A stretch of 64,000 nt of DNA, taken from contig NZ_BMIA01000002.1 of NCBI RefSeq assembly GCF_014641595.1, forward strand, positions 310,001 through 374,000, in the 5' to 3' direction. Source of the stretch: Dyadobacter endophyticus (GTDB taxonomy: Bacteria; Bacteroidota; Bacteroidia; Cytophagales; Spirosomataceae). Both the position numbers and the translations under genes were made by a program. Each line of letters starts with the position of its first letter. Within the stretch, counting starts at the first letter, position 1. The notes under the pieces are model-generated. The model was given only the letters and a program-made list of their open reading frames with translations, made no database searches and was not told the DNA's origin. Below, piece by piece: positions 63,527 through 64,000 of the stretch.

Positions 63527-64000
63527 ATGAAACAAAGGGTATTCGCTTTACTGTTTGGCTTGCTATCCTGCCACCTGGCGATTTCACAGAACGAATACAA
63601 TAAAAAGAATGTGGACCGGACCGCCATGAGCCGGGCAATCAAACCAACGCGCTGGTGACCCTGCCCGCACTTGCTGATCAGACAAACCTGTTCGTCAGGG
63701 TATTGCCTCAAAAAGGGGTTACCTATGCCGCATGCACCAACGTTTGGAGGATCAAGACGGACAAAAATGCAACATTGCTCACGATGACCGGGCCAGACCC
63801 CAAGCTACCTATACCTTATAAAACATATTTTGGCAAGATATTTAAATGGAACGCGGGAACGGTGAACCTGGCCCTGGTCGACCATTTTAAAGTCCGTGTC
63901 GAAGAAAAGGAATCCGGTCAGGTCGCCTTTTTCAACACGGTGGGAAAAACCCTCGAAAAGGAAATCGTTGACCAGCTTATATACGACGATCATCTTGGTA
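63527..64000 (+). pseudogene. Deleted, frameshifted tandem paralogue of the metallopeptidase
   Basis: It starts with a good signal peptide (MKQRVFALLFGLLSCHLAIS) and NEYNKKNVDRT, matching the opening of the upstream peptidase (IYNKTNVTQN). Within about 35 codons the frame ends at 63658. In a different frame from about 63630 the sequence resumes as LPALADQTNLFVRVLPQKG and NVWRIKTDKNAT, matching residues near 680-720 of the upstream gene. The whole catalytic domain is thus deleted and the frame is broken. It runs off the window edge, so its 3' part is not seen. Confidence 0.8.

Overview
The window reads as a Bacteroidota chromosome, most likely a Cytophagales relative such as Dyadobacter (inference). 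The reasons are SusC/SusD and FecR/ECF-sigma pairs, a type IX secretion sorting tail, DUF4249 with a TonB receptor, promoters of the TTTG-N19-TAnnTTTG kind, and an IntDOT-like integrase. No accession or taxonomy was available.

Layout. (1) 1-6515: core chromosome with glutamate synthase (gltB 3' part, gltD), a compact polysaccharide deacetylase / TatD / asparaginase cluster, and a tRNA-Ser(GGA). (2) 6491-34972: a genomic island of about 28.5 kb, bounded by a perfect 26-bp direct repeat of the tRNA-Ser 3' end. A tyrosine integrase sits beside attL, and mobilisation genes (MobC-like protein, relaxase) and a frameshifted ardA lie towards attR. There is no conjugation machinery, so it looks like an integrative mobilisable element. 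Its cargo includes a secreted protein with a possible toxin-like C-terminus, a PadR regulator with an FtsX-type permease, an AraC regulator with a secreted hydrolase, a TonB receptor/DUF4249 pair, several lipoproteins and many gene remnants. (3) 34973-46720: remnants of an older integrase, an OmpA protein, lipoproteins, a hybrid-type sensor kinase with its response regulator, tandem degenerate receiver proteins and a T9SS-secreted glycosidase-like protein. (4) 46723-56290: a polysaccharide-utilisation-type locus (ECF sigma, FecR, SusC, SusD, large secreted unknown). (5) 56329-64000: GntR regulator, FtsX-type permease, XRE regulator and a metallopeptidase followed by a deleted, frameshifted tandem paralogue.

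The most interesting system is at 30429-32474 on the minus strand, inside the island. A sigma-70/ECF-type factor with an extra C-terminal helix-turn-helix lies 3 nt upstream of a Cas12f/TnpB-like protein. Its RuvC-I Asp and RuvC-II Glu positions are substituted and its RuvC-III/zinc-finger part is absent. The 124 nt after its stop hold three perfect hairpins, a CAAC-ending segment, a candidate guide and then a strong terminator. A consensus Bacteroidota promoter precedes the operon, and a near-perfect palindrome overlaps its predicted start site beside a divergent XRE repressor gene. This fits a nuclease-dead, RNA-guided transcription-activation module (dCas12f plus sigma factor) carried on a mobile element.
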